A program made the translations under genes and the position numbers. 41,030 nt of DNA from Sphaerochaeta sp. UBA5849. Lineage in GTDB: Bacteria > Spirochaetota > Spirochaetia > Sphaerochaetales > Sphaerochaetaceae. The first letter of the stretch is position 1. Each line of letters begins with the position of its first letter. The notes beneath the pieces are model-generated. The model made no database searches. It was not told the DNA's origin and saw only the letters and a program-made list of their open reading frames with translations. Where the stretch lies: contig DJGJ01000065.1 in assembly GCA_002432715.1 (NCBI GenBank), positions 1 to 41,030 of the forward strand, given 5' to 3'. Shown here piece by piece: positions 39,061-41,030 of this stretch.

Positions 39061-39698
39061 GTGTTCCTCCTGAGCCCGCGCGGGGTGAGAAGCTTTTGCA
39101 AGAAACCGATGAAGGCGCTGAATGCAAAAGCCAGGATTGCAGAGGGTATGGCACCGGCAAGGATGTAGTCGGTGTTGTAGGTGGCCAGACCAGTCCAGAT
39201 CCAGTCTCCCAAGCCTCCTGCCCCTATCATGCCGGCCAAGGTTGCCCAGCTGACGATATAGACCGCCGAGATGCGGATTCCGCTGACAATTGCAGGGAGG
39301 GCGAGGGGAAGCTCCACCTTGAAGAGCACTTGGCTCTTGGTCATGCCGATTCCCTTTGCTGCATCCTTGTAGGCAGGTTGTACTTCAGTGATGCCGGTGT
39401 AGGTATTCCTGAGGATGGGCAGTATCGAGTAGATGGTCAGTACCGCCAAAGCCGGCAGGGTTCCGATTCCCATGAATATCAGGGCGAATCCCAACATGAC
39501 CAGACCTGGGATTGTCTGTACGGTTCCTGCAAGGGCGAGGACCGGCTTGGCAGCTCTCTTGTGCCTGGTAAGCAGGACTCCCAAAGGTATGGCGATTGCC
39601 ATTCCCAGGCCCACTGCAATGAGGACCAAGGCGATGTGTCGGCCGATGCTGGCAAGCATCGCTTCTGTGTTCTTGGAAAAAAAGGCTATCATTCTCAT
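39057..39698 (-). CDS. OpuC-type ABC transporter permease (first)
   Basis: This 213-residue protein has five or six membrane segments. GTVQTIPGLVMLGFALIFMGIG and LRNTYTGITEVQPAYKDAAKGIGMTKSQVLFKVELPLALPAIVSGI match the same family as the second permease, to which it is clearly paralogous. The GAGGLGDWIWTGLATYN region is conserved in betaine permeases. The start codon overlaps the ATPase stop by four bases. Confidence 0.92.
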   Translation of the reverse strand: MRMIAFFSKNTEAMLASIGRHIALVLIAVGLGMAIAIPLGVLLTRHKRAAKPVLALAGTVQTIPGLVMLGFALIFMGIGTLPALAVLTIYSILPILRNTYTGITEVQPAYKDAAKGIGMTKSQVLFKVELPLALPAIVSGIRISAVYIVSWATLAGMIGAGGLGDWIWTGLATYNTDYILAGAIPSAILAFAFSAFIGFLQKLLTPRGLRRNT

Positions 39699-40822
39699 GC
39701 CGACAAGTCCCCCCAGAGCGCTTCTCCCATGGCCTTCGCCGTACTGGTCCTGGTTATGATTCCAGCCACAGTCCTGTTGTCGTTGAGCACAACCACATAG
39801 TTGGAAGTGGAGGAGAGCAGCTTGTCCAGCGCCTCCTTCGCATCGTCTTTGCGACCGACTGTCATGGTGTCGGGATTGATCAACTCCGCAATCGAGCGGC
39901 CGGCCCTTCCGCGTGTTTTGATATCCTCGATGGATACTGTTCCAAGATAGGTCTCATCATCATCGATGACTACCAGGCTGTTGATCTCGCGCTTGCTCAT
40001 CATCTCGATGGATTCGAGCGTCTTGGTATTCTTATAGACCTTATAGACTTTCTTCTTCATAAAGTCCTCTGCAAGCAGGATTGCAGCGGGACTTTCATGG
40101 CCCACATGTTTGCCCATGAAGCTTTTGATCACCGGGCTTGCCGGATGCTGGAGCATCTCCTCGGCACTGGCCATCTGTACAATCCTGCCCTTGTCCATGA
40201 AAATAATGGTGTCGGCGAGTCGAAGTGCCTCATCCATATCATGGGTGACAAAGACGATGGTCTTTTTCAGTTTCTTCTGGATCCGCTTCACTTCTTCCTG
40301 AAGCGAATCGCGGGTAACCGGGTCCAAGGCCCCAAAGGGTTCGTCCATCAGGACGATCGGCGGCGATGCCGCCAAGGCTCTGAGAACCCCGATGCGCTGT
40401 TGCTGTCCCCCTGAAAGTTCAGAAGGATATTTATGTGCGTTCTCCTCATAGGGCATATCAACCAAGGCAAGGAGGTCGTGGACGATTTTGTCGCACTCCT
40501 CTTTGGAGTAGCCCAACAGCTTGGGAACTACGCTGATGTTCTGGTGTACGGTCATGTTGGGGAACAAGCCTATTTGCTGAATGACATAGCCGATCTTTCG
40601 GCGCAGCTTTACAGCATCCTGCTTGGTCACGTCCTTGCCATCGATGAAGACCGTACCGGCTTTGGGTTCGATCAAACGGTTGATGGTCCGTAGTGTGGTG
40701 GTTTTACCGCATCCGCTGGGACCGATCAACACGACGAACTCTCCCGTTTTGATGGTAAAGCTCAAATCATGCAGAACGGTGTTTGACCCGTATCGTTTGG
40801 TCACATTCCTAAATTCAATCAT
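39695..40822 (-). CDS. OpuC-type ABC transporter ATPase with two CBS domains
   Basis: This 375-residue ATPase has Walker A GPSGCGKTT (residues 34-42), Q-loop YVIQQIGLFPNMT, signature LSGGQQQRIGVLRAL, Walker B IVLMDEPFGALDP and H-loop FVTHDMDEA. The C-terminal 120 residues form a tandem CBS module (VYKNTKTLESIEMMSKREINSLVVIDDDETYLGTVSIEDI and LSSTSNYVVVLNDNRTVAGIITR). In OpuA-type transporters this module senses ionic strength or cyclic di-AMP. It is the first gene of the operon. The upstream DNA carries the shared 17-bp element and three GRCAAC boxes around the promoter. Confidence 0.95.
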   Translation of the reverse strand: MIEFRNVTKRYGSNTVLHDLSFTIKTGEFVVLIGPSGCGKTTTLRTINRLIEPKAGTVFIDGKDVTKQDAVKLRRKIGYVIQQIGLFPNMTVHQNISVVPKLLGYSKEECDKIVHDLLALVDMPYEENAHKYPSELSGGQQQRIGVLRALAASPPIVLMDEPFGALDPVTRDSLQEEVKRIQKKLKKTIVFVTHDMDEALRLADTIIFMDKGRIVQMASAEEMLQHPASPVIKSFMGKHVGHESPAAILLAEDFMKKKVYKVYKNTKTLESIEMMSKREINSLVVIDDDETYLGTVSIEDIKTRGRAGRSIAELINPDTMTVGRKDDAKEALDKLLSSTSNYVVVLNDNRTVAGIITRTSTAKAMGEALWGDLSA

Positions 40823-40835
40823 CGTGTTTCTCCTC

Positions 40836-40852
40836 GTATAACAGTGATGTCT
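40836..40852 (-). promoter_or_regulatory. Element shared with the PotD-like gene, copy B
   Basis: On the minus strand AGACATCACTGTTATAC lies exactly 13 bases before the ATG of the ATPase gene. It has 15 of 17 identities to the copy at 36360-36376, and the ribosome binding site GAGGAG falls in the 13-base gap. Confidence 0.6.
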
Positions 40853-40868
40853 TTTCTGTGCAAGTTAA

Positions 40869-40909
40869 GACAACCTAATAGTAATATATAAGTTGTCAGT
40901 TAGGCAACC
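40869..40909 (-). promoter_or_regulatory. OpuC operon promoter with GRCAAC operator boxes
   Basis: Leftward promoter: TTGCCT (40907-40902), 18-bp spacer, TACTAT (40883-40878). An imperfect palindrome GTTGTC-AGTTA-GGCAAC (40892-40908) covers the -35 and upstream spacer, and a third box GACAAC (40869-40874) lies just downstream of the -10. The boxes resemble a MarR- or GbsR-type operator, which would suit osmolyte control. Confidence 0.55.
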
Positions 40910-41030
40910 CAAGGCAAAAATTAGTCTATTGGTCAGCCGAAAATTGCAAATGGACGCTCTGTTTGAGGATATTTGTGAATTTGGACAGCAAAATTGTTCA
41001 CACCATCATGGTGTCAGTTTGCAAAAAAAG
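40910..41030. other. Window end, no gene seen
   Basis: No reading frame with protein character is visible. A short hairpin ACACCAT/ATGGTGT lies at about 41000-41015, followed by a run of A residues. Confidence 0.4.

Noticed and set aside
41000..41015. Terminator at the window end
   Set aside because: The stem is short and leaves almost no loop, and no gene in the window ends there.

Overview
The window (about half G+C) looks like a chromosomal segment of a free-living, outer-membrane-bearing spirochaete, most likely Sphaerochaeta or a close relative. The support is indirect. Secreted solute-binding proteins carry the cysteine-less leader end FAAGGAE that I associate with this group, beta-barrel-like and small exported proteins are present, and the window is dominated by ABC uptake and fermentative carbohydrate genes. 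No rRNA, phage genes, transposase or CRISPR array is visible.

Layout, left to right. (1) 1-1740 is a decayed accessory patch: an AbrB-type antitoxin with a perfect palindromic operator, its PIN toxin broken by an in-frame TGA, a second PIN-toxin remnant, and a roughly 0.86-kb field of interleaved repeats that runs up to the stop codon of a leftward secreted protein gene (1740-2306). (2) 2845-7693 is a complete branched-chain amino acid type ABC transporter (livKHMGF), with a terminator-like attenuator after the binding protein gene. (3) 7821-15538 is a ROK repressor facing a sugar ABC transporter (two permeases and a binding protein, no ATPase) and three consecutive Gfo/Idh/MocA dehydrogenases. 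(4) 15651-16734 holds an orphan BrnA-like antitoxin, a HigB/HigA-like toxin-antitoxin pair and tRNA-Cys. (5) 16820-20763 holds an outer-membrane-type protein, then a DeoR regulator with an Ldh_2/malate dehydrogenase-family enzyme and malic enzyme. (6) 20880-22214 holds a GNAT acetyltransferase, a tiny exported protein and an intergenic region rich in inverted repeats. (7) 22215-30389 (leftward) is a seven-gene glycan operon: binding protein, two permeases, GntR/FCD regulator, GH29 alpha-L-fucosidase, Cys/Met-metabolism PLP enzyme and a GH106-like glycosidase. (8) 30676-35225 contains an unrecognised 199-aa protein, a TRIC-type channel, an AlaX editing protein, a VTT/DedA-type membrane protein and adenylosuccinate lyase. 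(9) 35273-40822 contains a PotD-like lipoprotein, a PHP histidinol-phosphatase-like enzyme, and an OpuC-type betaine/choline ABC operon (ATPase with CBS domains, two permeases, lipoprotein).

Functionally this is a nutrient-scavenging region: six ABC binding proteins, two of them in sugar systems that must borrow an ATPase from elsewhere, each sugar locus with its own regulator (ROK, GntR). The most unusual items are an interlocked bidirectional promoter between tRNA-Cys and the membrane-protein gene (16750-16781), a 17-bp element at identical distance from the start codons of two different transporter genes (36360-36376 and 40836-40852), the repeat field with dead toxin remnants, the triple-dehydrogenase sugar locus, and a PLP enzyme embedded in a fucosidase operon. 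I did not find one clear, completely new system; these are the best candidates.
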